DNA from: Actinocatenispora sera
Lineage (GTDB): Bacteria; Actinomycetota; Actinomycetes; Mycobacteriales; Micromonosporaceae
Reading direction: 5' to 3'
Length of the DNA stretch: 64,000 nucleotides
Assembly: GCF_018324685.1 (NCBI RefSeq)
Contig: NZ_AP023354.1
Coordinates: 2,790,001-2,854,000 of the forward strand
The position numbers and the translations under genes were made by a program. Numbering within the stretch: the first letter of the stretch is position 1; each line of letters begins with the position of its first letter. Shown here piece after piece: positions 49,836-58,756 of the stretch. The notes under the pieces are model-generated. The model made no database searches, was not told the origin of the DNA, and was given only the letters and a program-made list of their open reading frames with translations.

Positions 49836-51422
49836 TTGCCCACTCCGTTGAGGCGCCACATCCACCGCGACCGTCGATTACCCTCGTTCGGCCCGCCGCT
49901 TCCCCGCCCGCCGTGGCGACGAGTACCGGCCGGCACGCCGGACATCGGCGAGGCCGCAGCCGGATACCCGCGGCAGCACGCCAACCCCGACCGGGCGGGC
50001 CGCGCGTCTCGACCGGTCCGGTGGCTCGTCGCAGTGCCGGCATCGGCTCTGTCGCTGACGGTGAGCTGTCTGTCCATCGGACGGCCCGCGCTGTCGACCG
50101 ACGAACTCGCGACCTGGAGCGCCGTCTCGCGCACCCTGCCCCAACTGGTGCACCTACTGACCCACGTGGATGCGGTCCTCGGCCTCTACTACCTCGCCCT
50201 GCACGCCTGGTGCCAGCTGTTCGGCTACAGCGAAGTGGCGCTGCGAACGCCCAGCGCGCTCGCGGTCGCCGCCACGGCCGGCACGACGACGATGCTCGGC
50301 GCGAGACTGGCCGACACTCGCACCGGCGTACTGGCCGGGCTGCTGCTGGCCGTGCTGCCCGCGGCCACGCAGGTCGCCCAGACCGCGCGTGTCTACGGAG
50401 TCGTCATGTTGCTGGGCTGCGTCTCGCTGCACCTGCTGCTGTGCGTCACCGGGCCCCGGCGCGCCCGACGAACGACACGGCTGGCGTACGCCCTGTCGGT
50501 GATACTGCTCGGCTGCCTGCATCTGGTCGCCTGCGCCGCGATCCTGCCAGTACACCTCTACCTGCTCATCCGGCACGCCCGCCGGTTGCGCTCCAGCATC
50601 CTTCGAACGGCGGGCCCACTGGCCGTCGCGATCCTCGCGCTGATGCCGCTGGTCCACGTCGGTTATCTCCAGCGCCATCAGCTCGACTGGGTCGACACCA
50701 TCGGCTTCACCGGCTTCGTCGACACCGCCAGCCGGGAACTCGTCGGCTCGCCGAGCCTGGTCCTGCTGCTGGGGGTACTGGTCGGCTGCGGCGTCGCCGT
50801 CGCGGGCCGGTCCCGCCGAGTGCTTGCGGTGTGGGCGCTGGCCCCGATCACCCTGCTGCTGGCCACGGCAATCTGGGTTCCCCGGTACGCGGTGCTGGTG
50901 GTGCCCGCCTGGACGATCCTGGCCGGCCGGTGCGCAGCGGAGCTGCTGCGCGCACCGATCCCGTTGGCCGTGCTGTTGGCGTCGGTGACCGTGGCGGGCA
51001 TACCCCGAGACGAGTCGATCCGACGCCCCGACGGCCACGGGTTCGACACGCGGGCTGCCGCCGTGCTGATCGCCGACCACTGGCGGCCCGGCGACGGGCT
51101 GATCTACCGGGCCGACAGCTGGACCACGCCGCTGATGATGTGCTACTACCAACCAGGCCGTGCCTTCAGTACGCCGCTGGCATACGCGGACGCCGCACGG
51201 GTGGGGTGGTACACCGGTACGCCACGCCCGCCCACCTACCGGAACCTCGGCGGCGCCACCCGGCTGTGGTACGTGCGGCGAGGAGACCATGCGGCGCACC
51301 CGTTCGACGCCACCGGCGACTCCGTCGCACCCGCTACCGAACTCGCCCGCCACTACCGGGTCGAACGCAGTTGGCTGCTTCCGCAGACGCTGACCGTCCT
51401 GCTACTGACGCCAAAGCCCTGA
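49836..51422 (+). CDS. GT39/PMT-like polytopic glycosyltransferase
   Basis: This protein of about 528 residues (start not certain; TTG at 49836 used) has about eleven membrane segments and the GT-C layout: the first outside loop with LSTDELATWSAV, where Asp-Glu would be the metal/catalytic pair, followed by VLGLYYLALHAWCQLFGYSEVALRTPSAL, as in Dol-P-mannose-type transferases. A C-terminal outside domain of about 130 residues follows (HWRPGDGLIYRADSWTTPLMMCYY). It would move a sugar from a polyprenyl phosphate onto a protein or wall polymer. It is divergent from the GntR operon. Confidence 0.83.
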   Translation: MPTPLRRHIHRDRRLPSFGPPLPRPPWRRVPAGTPDIGEAAAGYPRQHANPDRAGRASRPVRWLVAVPASALSLTVSCLSIGRPALSTDELATWSAVSRTLPQLVHLLTHVDAVLGLYYLALHAWCQLFGYSEVALRTPSALAVAATAGTTTMLGARLADTRTGVLAGLLLAVLPAATQVAQTARVYGVVMLLGCVSLHLLLCVTGPRRARRTTRLAYALSVILLGCLHLVACAAILPVHLYLLIRHARRLRSSILRTAGPLAVAILALMPLVHVGYLQRHQLDWVDTIGFTGFVDTASRELVGSPSLVLLLGVLVGCGVAVAGRSRRVLAVWALAPITLLLATAIWVPRYAVLVVPAWTILAGRCAAELLRAPIPLAVLLASVTVAGIPRDESIRRPDGHGFDTRAAAVLIADHWRPGDGLIYRADSWTTPLMMCYYQPGRAFSTPLAYADAARVGWYTGTPRPPTYRNLGGATRLWYVRRGDHAAHPFDATGDSVAPATELARHYRVERSWLLPQTLTVLLLTPKP

Positions 51423-52015
51423 GCGGTCCGGCACCTGTCTCCTCGCGAGGAGGGCGCCGCGTCGGTCCGGTCCGTGATGGTCGTGGCGCCTACGGCGGCC
51501 GGATCAGTCAACGGGAGACGGTGGCCGGCACGGGGACAGGGCCATGGCAAGCATGATGAGCAGCGCGGGCCCGCCGAAACGGCTCGGTGCGGCCACTGCA
51601 CGCTCGACCGTGCCGACCGACGGCGCCGGTGAAACGGCAACACCAGCATCATGCGGTCGGTCACGGCCGGCCGCTGTTCTATGTCGGTTTATCGACGCGA
51701 GAGCGACTCGGTATCGGTCCGGGACGTTTGAGGACACTCTGGCCGGTTGCTGTGCTGGCCAGGGAAGGATTCTCCGAGGCGAAGTGCCGTCCTCGACGAC
51801 TACTCAGCCGGGCCAACTGTCCTCACGGCACCGCGCGCCGGGACATGTGGATGATCGCCTTACGGCCGCGGGTACTCGGACCGCTTTCACTGAACGAACG
51901 CTCGTGATTACTGACCGCTAATCCGATGGTAGCGGCGGGTCCGCAGCTCGCATGATGGCGTCGCTGCCATTCGCGTCCCGCGTCTGGCTGCACGCTCTAC
52001 TCGCCAGCACAGTAG
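51423..52015. other. 593-bp region without recognised gene
   Basis: A perfect 14-bp palindrome CTCCTCGCGAGGAG (51439-51452) soon after the GT39 stop may end its transcript. The rest has lower GC than its neighbours and open frames with no recognisable protein. Nothing else was seen. Confidence 0.5.
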
Positions 52016-53266
52016 GTGAGTGCCGTGACGGTTCCCATAGGCCCGCAGTTGCCGCCGCCCAGGCGACATCCGACCCTGCGTCGAATCCTGATCACCACGG
52101 GATCGGTGCTGGGCGGTCTGTTCGTCGTGTTCTGCACGCTGGGCATCCTGGGGGCCACCGGTGTTCTGCCCGCACCCGACCCGAGCAGCAGCCCCACGCC
52201 GGCCAACACCCGTGCGGTGGGCCACGCGCCGGAGCCCACGGAGGCGCCCAGCCACGATCCGACGACGTCGCCGGCGAGTCCCCGGCACCACCCGACCACC
52301 CCGGCGGCTCCCCGTCCGACGACCAGTGCGCCGCCCACGGCAGCGCCCGGCACGACGGCTCCCGGTACCGCACCACCGGCCGCGGCGCCGCCGGGGAAGC
52401 CGGCGAGCGGTACGTCGGCCTCCGCCGCGCTCGCCGCGCTCGCGAAGCTGCCGGTCGAGCCCGCCGCATCGATGGCGGGCTACAGCCGGGACATGTTCGG
52501 GCACGGCTGGATCGACACCGACCACAACGGCTGCGACACCCGCAACGACATCCTGCGCCGCGACCTGGCCAACCTCGTCGTGCGGGCCGGTACGCACGGC
52601 TGCGTCGTGATGTCCGGCGCGCTTCGCGACCAGTACACCGGCACCGTCATCAGCTTTCACCGCGGCGAAGGCACGTCCGACGCGGTCGAGATCGACCACG
52701 TGGTCGCGCTCGCGGACGCGTGGCGTACCGGCGCGCAAGGCATGTCGCCGAGCCAGCGGGAGCAGTTGGCCAACGATCCGATCGAACTGCTCGCGGTCAG
52801 CGGGTCGGCGAACGAGTCCAAGGGCGACCAGGACGCCTCGCAGTGGCTGCCGCCCCACCGCTCGTTCGACTGCGCGTACGTCGCGGACCAGATCACCGTC
52901 AAGGCCCGCTACGGCCTCTGGGTGACCCGCGCCGAACACGACGCGATGGCCTCCACGCTGCGCCAGTGCGGCGGTGTCGGGTCCCAGCCCCGTACCACCG
53001 CGGCCGCGCCGCCGTCACCGCGCCCCGCCAGGACCCAGGCGCCGCCCGCGACCCACGCGCCGCCCGCGACCCACGCGCCGCCCGCGACCCACGCACCGCC
53101 TACGACACAGGCGCCACCGCCGGCCGATGACGGCGGCGGGCAGACGGTCGTGCACCCCGGCGCGTTCTGCTCCCCGAAAGGAGCCGTCGGTGTCACCGAC
53201 CGCGGCACCCCGATGCGCTGCACCAGCAAGAACGGCGACCAACCCCGCTGGCGCTCCGCCAGTTGA
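52016..53266 (+). CDS. Membrane-anchored or secreted HNH-type nuclease (DUF1524/GmrSD C-like)
   Basis: This 416-residue protein has one membrane segment (about 23-47), a long Pro/Thr/Ala linker (52-140), a nuclease domain (about 145-325) and a second Pro-rich linker with four THAPPA-type repeats before a small Cys pair domain (AFCSPKG ... MRCTSKNGDQPRW). The nuclease domain shows EIDHVVALADAW and NDPIELLAVSGSANESKGDQDASQWLPP, the His-Asn-His-type beta-beta-alpha metal site of DUF1524. It should act outside the cell on DNA. GTG at 52016 or 52025 is the start; neither has a good ribosome site. Confidence 0.85.
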   Translation: MSAVTVPIGPQLPPPRRHPTLRRILITTGSVLGGLFVVFCTLGILGATGVLPAPDPSSSPTPANTRAVGHAPEPTEAPSHDPTTSPASPRHHPTTPAAPRPTTSAPPTAAPGTTAPGTAPPAAAPPGKPASGTSASAALAALAKLPVEPAASMAGYSRDMFGHGWIDTDHNGCDTRNDILRRDLANLVVRAGTHGCVVMSGALRDQYTGTVISFHRGEGTSDAVEIDHVVALADAWRTGAQGMSPSQREQLANDPIELLAVSGSANESKGDQDASQWLPPHRSFDCAYVADQITVKARYGLWVTRAEHDAMASTLRQCGGVGSQPRTTAAAPPSPRPARTQAPPATHAPPATHAPPATHAPPTTQAPPPADDGGGQTVVHPGAFCSPKGAVGVTDRGTPMRCTSKNGDQPRWRSAS

Positions 53267-53563
53267 AACAGCACCGATGTGAACGGCAGGTGCGGACACG
53301 GGCCGAACTCGTCGAGGCGTGGTGGGGTCCCTGCGCCCGCGCGACGAGCGCGTCCGTGCCAGCCACACGACCGACGCTGTCCGTTCGCAGTGAGCGCGAG
53401 AGGAGTACCGGCGTGAACGTCGCAACTCAGAAGTTCATGTTCTACAGCCAATGGGCACACAACCCAGGCTCGGTGATCGCGAAACCGCCGATGCCCACCT
53501 ACGAAGAGCTGCTCTCAGGCTGCGACCGAGCGCCGCGCGCAGCCTGGTCGGTAACATGGACCG
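53267..53563. other. 297-bp spacer before the TetR gene
   Basis: It separates the nuclease gene from the TetR gene at 53564. A short frame with AGGAG and GTG (near 53413) exists but encodes nothing recognisable. No TGGACT-type operator was seen here, unlike the spacer at 54872-55149. Confidence 0.4.
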
Positions 53564-54193
53564 ATGACGACGACCGCTGACCCCCAGGATGGTCGGCGCC
53601 TGACTGTGCGCGGTGCGAGGACTCGGGCAAGGATCGTCGCCGCGGCAGCCGACCTGATGTACGGCCAGGGGGTCGGGGGCACCACGCTCGACGACGTTCT
53701 TGCGGCCAGTGGAGTCAGCAAGTCGCAGTTGTACCACCACTTCGAGGGCAAGGACGCGCTCGTGCGTGCCGTGGTCGACCTCGTCGGTGAGCGCGTCATC
53801 GAGCGTGAACGCGCCGCACTTGGCCATCTCTCGACGCTTCGGGGCCTGCGCCGGTGGCGGGATGCGCTGGTGCAGAACAACGCTCTGCGGCATGGAGCCT
53901 ACGGTTGCGCGCTGGGGGCGCTGGCTACTGAGGTCTCCGATCATGATGATCTCGCCCGCAAGGCCCTGTCCGACTTGTTCAGCGAGTGGCAGACACTCCT
54001 GGCCGGCGTGTTGCGCCGGCTTCAGGACGGCGGTGAGCTCCCGGCCGAGGCGTCGGTCGAGCGGCTTGCGACCGGACTGATGGGTGCTCTCCAGGGCGGG
54101 TACCTGTTGGCACAGACAGCGCATGATGTGACGCCGATGGCGACATCGATCGATATGGCACTTGCGCACATCGAAAGCCTGTCTGGCCCCTGA
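53564..54193 (+). CDS. TetR family transcriptional regulator, paralogue of the gene at 2-430
   Basis: This 209-residue repressor has the TetR helix-turn-helix (about 20-65: TRARIVAAAADLMYGQGVGGTTLDDVLAASGVSKSQLYHHFEGKDALVRAVV) and a C-terminal domain about 80% identical over 139 residues to the regulator cut off at the left window edge. No strong ribosome site is seen before the ATG. It converges on the ECF sigma gene, in whose promoter region the two TGGACT-N4-AGTCCA-type palindromes lie, so it may repress that sigma factor. Its own promoter shows no such site. Confidence 0.9.
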   Translation: MTTTADPQDGRRLTVRGARTRARIVAAAADLMYGQGVGGTTLDDVLAASGVSKSQLYHHFEGKDALVRAVVDLVGERVIERERAALGHLSTLRGLRRWRDALVQNNALRHGAYGCALGALATEVSDHDDLARKALSDLFSEWQTLLAGVLRRLQDGGELPAEASVERLATGLMGALQGGYLLAQTAHDVTPMATSIDMALAHIESLSGP

Positions 54194-54232
54194 TCGACCG
54201 CCAGCCGCGAAACACCAAGCATCCGGCGTCGG

Positions 54233-54871
54233 TCAAGCAGATCGAGCCTCGGACGGCCTGGTGAGATGACCGCTGGCGACCAGCGCCGCACGAAGCTTCT
54301 GCCGGGCGTCGAAGAGCACCTTGTAGAGCGCGTTGTGCGTCGAGCCCAACTCGTCGGCGAGGACGTCCATCGGCATGCCGTTGACGACCGTGGCAACGAA
54401 AACGACACGCTGACGTTCGGACAGGCTCTCCTCGACCGCTGCGGAGACTGCGGCAGCGAACTCCCTGGCTTGCGCCTGGTCGTCCGGGCCGGCCGCGAAC
54501 CGTGAGGCGAGCGCTGACCAGTCCTCCTGCTCGTAGGGGACCTCGTGGCGACGCCAGAAGTGACGGTTCATCTTGGTCGCCACATTGAAGATGACGAACT
54601 TGCTTGCCCAGGTGGTGAACTTGGCCTCGCCCCGGAACCTGTCCAGGCGCTCGCTGATGGCCATCATCGCGTCGGCAGCCGCCTGGTGCGCGATGTCCTC
54701 CAGCTCGGGACCGTCGAGTGCCAACGTCGGGGCACGCCTGCGCGCCTCCGACTTCGCGACCCGGAGCAACAACGGATACAACTCCCGACACGCGGCTTCT
54801 CGGGCCGGGCCGACACGTGCAAGATCACGTACCCACCGACGGCTCTCTTGATCGATCTCCGGGTAGTTCAC
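54233..54871 (-). CDS. ECF-type sigma-70 factor
   Basis: This 212-residue sigma factor has region 2 (DIAHQAAADAMMAISERLDRFRGEAKFTTWASKFVIFNVATKMNRHFWRR) and region 4 (LSERQRVVFVATVVNGMPMDVLADELGSTHNALYKVLFDARQKLRAAL), separated by a short linker, the minimal ECF layout. ATG at 54871 lies 83 bp after the nearer palindrome. A zinc anti-sigma-like gene is upstream on the same strand, the reverse of the usual order. Its regulon is unknown. Confidence 0.9.
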   Translation of the reverse strand: MNYPEIDQESRRWVRDLARVGPAREAACRELYPLLLRVAKSEARRRAPTLALDGPELEDIAHQAAADAMMAISERLDRFRGEAKFTTWASKFVIFNVATKMNRHFWRRHEVPYEQEDWSALASRFAAGPDDQAQAREFAAAVSAAVEESLSERQRVVFVATVVNGMPMDVLADELGSTHNALYKVLFDARQKLRAALVASGHLTRPSEARSA

Positions 54872-54953
54872 TGCCGCCTCTTTCGCCAGGCATCACAATC
54901 TGTGAACGCGCTGGTCAGGTGGTCCCCCGACGCTCAGCGCACCCACCGTAGAC

Positions 54954-54969
54954 TGGACTATATAGTCCA
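54954..54969. promoter_or_regulatory. Palindromic TetR operator candidate, site 3
   Basis: TGGACTATATAGTCCA is a perfect 16-bp palindrome, the same 6-bp arms as at 471. It lies 85 bp before the ECF sigma start. Confidence 0.78.
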
Positions 54970-55007
54970 TGCAAGCGAGTGTAAGACGGAGAGTTGGACC
55001 TTCGGAT

Positions 55008-55023
55008 TGGACTGTAGAGACCA
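55008..55023. promoter_or_regulatory. Palindromic TetR operator candidate, site 4
   Basis: TGGACTGTAGAGACCA keeps the left arm and has one change in the right. Its centre is 54 bp from site 3. A half-like TGGACC lies between them near 54995. Confidence 0.65.
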
Positions 55024-55149
55024 TTATGGACCGGTGCGGCGCCACGCGCCCCGATGGTGGCACTGCAGGTCTCGGTTCGTCCGTGTGGAGCATGGCCCGG
55101 CCGCCGCTACCTGTCTTGGCGACGTGGCTCGTGAGCCACGGTGTGTGAC

Positions 55150-55428
55150 TCACGAGGTGCTTGGTCCGGAGGGCGGTTCGTCGGTGATGGCCGCGAGCAG
55201 CCCCTCCAGATTCTCGGAGCACGGCCCACAGGCCAGCAGGTGAGCGCGTAGGCCGGGGAACCGCTCGCTCGGATGGTGCCCAGAAGCAAGCAGTTCCGCG
55301 TAGACGTCGAGCATCTCCATCGTCTCGTCGCAGCCGGCGTCGCGCGGGTCGGTCCGCAGAAATGCATCTAGGCGAGCCCACGGATCACTCGGCGGGTCAG
55401 GCGGTTCGTGCTGCGTGCTGCTACCCAC
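55150..55428 (-). CDS. Zinc-binding anti-sigma factor-like protein (zf-HC2)
   Basis: This 92-residue protein has the ZAS pattern: Cys33 in AGCDETMEMLDVYAELL, then His63, Cys67 and Cys70 in LRAHLLACGPCSENL (H-x3-C-x2-C). Zinc anti-sigma proteins of this kind hold ECF sigma factors and release them on thiol oxidation. It has no membrane segment. GTG at 55428 follows AAGGAG, better than the upstream ATG. It lies 278 bp before the ECF gene on the same strand, with two operators between, so sigma can be made apart from it. Confidence 0.8.
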   Translation of the reverse strand: MGSSTQHEPPDPPSDPWARLDAFLRTDPRDAGCDETMEMLDVYAELLASGHHPSERFPGLRAHLLACGPCSENLEGLLAAITDEPPSGPSTS

Positions 55429-55977
55429 GTCTTCTCCTTGATTCGTCCCGGGGAGTTGGGCCCGGACCATCCGACGCGCGGCCGGCTGGCGCTCTCGGCT
55501 GACACCAGAGACCAGTTGGCGAGCCGTCGACCCTCAATGATGTGGTTCGCAACACCCCGACGTGTCGTGCGGTGCTGGCCACGTCGTCGGGTCGCTCTCC
55601 ACTCGGGTTTGTCCGGCCGGATCGAGGTGCGGCCAGCGCGGGCACGAACGCCTGGTGGAAACAGGTTTCAGCGCAAGGGCCCGAACTGGACCAAGGTGCC
55701 GGAGCCGCCGACAACGGCGCCGCCGGCGCGGACGGCAAGTTCGAGCATGACTGCGATCGGGATGGTCGAACCTACTGCGGTGAACACCGACACCGGGGAG
55801 ACGACCGCGACGAGAAGGTGAGCCGGCCGTGCTGCCGCGGCTGACCCGGCTCACCGGCGCCGCATCGCGACCGAGCCGCGCCCTTCTGCGATCCTTCGGC
55901 TCCCGCGGTTCGGCGGCACTACAGCACAACGGATCTGCTCCCGGCTCTCTCTGCCGGGCTGCTGAACGGGTGTCCGG
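55429..55977. other. 549-bp region without recognised gene
   Basis: It lies upstream of the anti-sigma gene, after the GNAT gene stop. Several open frames exist on both strands but none has family features or a matching ribosome site. It may hold a promoter for the anti-sigma gene and a decayed gene. Confidence 0.4.
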
Positions 55978-56349
55978 CTAGCGCGGCCTGGTCACCCCGG
56001 GGTGTTGGGCGTCGATCAGGTCGGCGTACCGAGGGTTGTCGTCGACGAAGCTGCGAACGATCGGGCACATGACGGTGACCGTCTTGCCCCGCGTACGAAT
56101 GTCATCGAGTGCGCGTCGGACCAGCTCCGTGCCGACACCCCGGTGGCGGAACTCGGGAAACACCGAAGTTGCCAGTAGCACCAGTCGGTCGGGGCCGGCG
56201 ACGGTGTAGGGCAGCCCGGCAATCTCTCGGTCGCCGACGAAGGCGCCGTAGACGCCGGCTTGTTCGTCGTTGATCACGGTGAGGTCCAGCGGCTCGGCAC
56301 GCGAGGTGTCGATTCCCTTGTTCGTGGTGGATTTGGTGGGGTCGGTCAT
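55978..56349 (-). CDS. Small GNAT-type N-acetyltransferase (YjdJ-like)
   Basis: This 123-residue protein has the short GNAT core: GVYGAFVGDREIAGLPYTVAGPDRLVLLATSVFPEFRHRGVGTELVRRAL, with HRGVGT as the acetyl-CoA pyrophosphate loop, and GKTVTVMCPIVRSFVDDNPRYADL, the usual end of this small class. Such proteins acetylate small amines or are of unknown substrate. ATG at 56349 has GAAGGGA upstream. It stands between two regions without clear genes. Confidence 0.87.
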   Translation of the reverse strand: MTDPTKSTTNKGIDTSRAEPLDLTVINDEQAGVYGAFVGDREIAGLPYTVAGPDRLVLLATSVFPEFRHRGVGTELVRRALDDIRTRGKTVTVMCPIVRSFVDDNPRYADLIDAQHPGVTRPR

Positions 56350-56833
56350 CGTGGGCGTCCCTTCGTGGCCAGCCATCGGGCAGTTCACGGTCGTGGCAGG
56401 TGTGACTGGATCAACGGCATCTCGCCGAGCGAGGGCTCAGGAAGGTTGTCGACCTGCCTTCATGCGCATGTCCTCCTGTCGCGGTGCAGGCAGACGCGGC
56501 ATACCTGCGCTCCTACTTGGTGCCGCCGGTCGTCGGCGTCTTACCTGGTGCCGCACGAAATCCGGACGAGTGGGCGCAGCAACATCTCGCGCATCCGACG
56601 CACTCGGAGGCGAGGAGGGGGCCGTCGAGGGCATCACCGACCACATGGTCGATCTCTGCTAAGCGTGTGACCGAATCACGGTGACAAGCTGGACCTACGC
56701 GGCGAGATCCAGGTGCTCGCGCGCGGTCGACGCGGCGCGGCGCGGCGAGCAGCGTCGAGGGTTTGGGTCCGGTGCCCGCCATGGCCGGATCGGTTCGTGG
56801 TTCGGCCGGGCGCCCGTCGTGCGAGTGGCTCGA
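56350..56833. other. 484-bp region without recognised gene
   Basis: It separates the GNAT gene from the DUF6510 gene. Open frames cross it on both strands, one on the minus strand with a CVGCARCCC cluster (near 56560-56590), but none has supporting features. It may be decayed coding sequence. Confidence 0.4.
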
Positions 56834-57118
56834 TTACGCGAGCCCATCGCGATCGGGGGCCGGCAGGCTCATCAGGCGAACCCCGGACATCTCGAGTCGC
56901 AGGCCGAACTGGTCGGACGCGACGCGCAGGACGACACGCGCGCAGGTCGGGCACCGGACGACGAGGGCAGGCGCATCCGGGTAGACGTCGTACTCCGCCA
57001 GGATCGCGGCACTGCCACAGTGCGCGCAGTCGATCGTCGCGGCGGTGACGTCGGGTTGGAAGAAGTCGGCGAGTGGGCCGCCCAGCACGTTGCCGTCCAG
57101 GCGATCTTGCGCGTTCAT
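56834..57118 (-). CDS. DUF6510 family zinc-ribbon protein
   Basis: This 94-residue protein has two Cys pairs, IDCAHCG near residue 32 and VRCPTCAR near 58, as in a zinc ribbon, with short strand-forming segments between and after. It matches the DUF6510 pattern (LDGNVLGGPLADFFQPDVT at the start). Its ATG overlaps the stop of the flavin reductase by 4 bp. In this place it may be an accessory to the molybdoenzyme/reductase pair; no function is established. Confidence 0.8.
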   Translation of the reverse strand: MNAQDRLDGNVLGGPLADFFQPDVTAATIDCAHCGSAAILAEYDVYPDAPALVVRCPTCARVVLRVASDQFGLRLEMSGVRLMSLPAPDRDGLA

Positions 57119-57861
57119 GTGCGGTCTCCTGTTCCACCATATCGTTCCGTCTTGACCGAACTGCTCGGGTAGCCGAGCGCGAGCAGCCCTGTTGCCACGG
57201 TTTCGACAAACGGCGTCGAGCCGCAGACGAAGATGGCCGGGTGCCGTTCCGTACCGACGAGGTGGCGTTCGAGCTTCGAGCGGTCCAGCCGACCGGTCGG
57301 GCCGACCCATCCGGGTGGCGCCGTGCGGGTGTAGGTGACCGTGACGTCGAGGCCCGGTCGCGGTGCCAGTTCGGGGCAACCGATGTGTTCGTGTTCGCTA
57401 CGAACCGAATAGAGCAGGCTCAGCGGCGTGGTGCTGTGGGTGGACTGGTGGTGCGCGATCATCGCGAGGAACGGCACGACGCCCGAGCCCCCGGCGATGA
57501 GTTGAACCGGCTCGGTCCGGTGCTCGGGCCAGACGAAGTAGCCGCCGATCGGGCCACGCAGTTCGAGTTGATCACCGGGCTGCAGAACCTCGGTCAGGTA
57601 CGGTGACACCTCGCCGTCGTCGAGTCGTTCGACGATGAGGTCCACCCCGGAATGGCTGGGCGCCGAGGCGATGGAGTAGCTGCGTTGTGCCGTGTACCCG
57701 TCCTCCGCCGTCAGCCGCACGTCGACATGCTGGCCGGGACGGTGGCCAGGCCAGCCGGTGAGCGCCAGATGGATCCGGCGGACTCGGTGCGTTTCGCGGG
57801 AGATGGCCTCGACCGTGGCGAGTTGCCAGCTCAGTCGCCGGCGTAGCGCTGTTGCTGCCAT
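57115..57861 (-). CDS. FAD-binding ferredoxin-NADP reductase family protein
   Basis: This 248-residue protein has an FAD-binding barrel (about 5-105: RPGQHVDVRLTAEDGYTAQRSYSIASAPS, where RSYSIAS binds flavin) and an NAD-binding domain (about 110-248: LIAGGSGVVPFLAMIAHH; IFVCGSTPFVETV). It carries no ferredoxin domain, so electrons would go straight to or from the molybdoenzyme encoded just upstream or to a carrier. It overlaps that gene by 31 bp and DUF6510 by 4 bp. Confidence 0.87.
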   Translation of the reverse strand: MAATALRRRLSWQLATVEAISRETHRVRRIHLALTGWPGHRPGQHVDVRLTAEDGYTAQRSYSIASAPSHSGVDLIVERLDDGEVSPYLTEVLQPGDQLELRGPIGGYFVWPEHRTEPVQLIAGGSGVVPFLAMIAHHQSTHSTTPLSLLYSVRSEHEHIGCPELAPRPGLDVTVTYTRTAPPGWVGPTGRLDRSKLERHLVGTERHPAIFVCGSTPFVETVATGLLALGYPSSSVKTERYGGTGDRT

Positions 57862-58436
57862 GGGTCTCCGTAGTTGTGGTAGCCGAAGTTCTCCCAGAAG
57901 CCGGGCTCGTCGACGAGGTTGAGCGAAAGCCCTCGGATCCACTTCGCGGACTTCCAGAAGTACAGGTGAGGCACCAGCAGGCGAGCGGGCCCGCCATGCT
58001 CGGGGCTGAGCGGTTCCCCGTTGTAGGTGTCGACGATCCATGCCCTGCCGTCGGTGAGGTCCTCCAACGGCAGGTTCGTGGTGTATCCGCCGTCGCTGAA
58101 GGCCACCACGTACTCGGCGGCGGTGTCCACGCCGTCGAGCAACGTGTCGATCGAAACCCCTTCCCAGCGGGTGTCGAACTTCGACCAGCTGGTCACGCAG
58201 TGGATGTCGACGGTGATCGACTCCCGGGGAAGCTCGCGAAACTCCTCCCAGGTCCATCGCTGGACCTCGTCGACCTGGCCCTGGACGGTGAAGTCCCAGC
58301 CCTCGGTACCGAGGCGTGGCACCCCACCGGCGGTCAGGACCGGGAAGTAGTCCCCGGCGTCATGCTGACCCGGTGGCAGCTGATGAGCCGACCTCGGTGC
58401 GGCCCGACCGGCGAACCCCCGAGAGACGTGCGGCAT
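57831..58436 (-). CDS. Sulfite oxidase/YedY-like molybdopterin oxidoreductase
   Basis: This 201-residue protein is an oxidoreductase molybdopterin-binding domain: WDFTVQGQVDEVQRWTWEEFRELPRESITVDIHCVTSWSKFDTRWEGV, where Cys of HCVTSW is the molybdenum ligand, then PLSPEHGGPARLLVPHLYFWKSAKWI, the pterin part. There is no twin-arginine or other signal, so it works in the cytosol, unlike YedY/MsrP. AAGGAG precedes the ATG. It is first in a three-gene operon with a flavin reductase and DUF6510. Substrate unknown (sulfite or S/N-oxides). Confidence 0.88.
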   Translation of the reverse strand: MPHVSRGFAGRAAPRSAHQLPPGQHDAGDYFPVLTAGGVPRLGTEGWDFTVQGQVDEVQRWTWEEFRELPRESITVDIHCVTSWSKFDTRWEGVSIDTLLDGVDTAAEYVVAFSDGGYTTNLPLEDLTDGRAWIVDTYNGEPLSPEHGGPARLLVPHLYFWKSAKWIRGLSLNLVDEPGFWENFGYHNYGDPWQQQRYAGD

Positions 58437-58575
58437 CTGGCTCCTTCCCTGTGACCGAGATGGAAGACGGCCGATCGCTACGGCGAACGCCGGCCACCGA
58501 GCAGACAGGTAACGCGGGCGCCCGCCCTCACGTGCAGGTCGCGGACCGACCCCAACGAGCCGAGCCTAACAGGTT

Positions 58576-58595
58576 ATTGGGATCTCTGACCCAAT
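58576..58595. promoter_or_regulatory. Inverted repeat before the molybdoenzyme operon
   Basis: ATTGGG-N8-CCCAAT is a perfect 6-bp-arm repeat in the 58437-58756 spacer, 140 bp before the molybdoenzyme start and after the TetR gene on the same strand. The AT-rich block ATTTTA flanks it. It may be a TetR-type site; nothing else was seen in this spacer. Confidence 0.55.
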
Positions 58596-58756
58596 TTTAC
58601 GTGACCGGCATCGCCTCCTTCACCCCGCGAACCGCGTCGTGGTCAGGCAGGTGCCCCGCGTGCCTGGGCCGCTGTCGTGCCGGAGAGCCGACCTGGCCGG
58701 GAAGCGCATCGTGGTCGGTACCCCCCCGTACCCGAGCGTGTCGACCAGCCGCGGAG

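Noticed and set aside
56513-56782. Minus-strand frame with a CVGCARCCC cluster
   Set aside because: No ribosome site, no conserved family and no partner motif; left as an unexplained part of the spacer.
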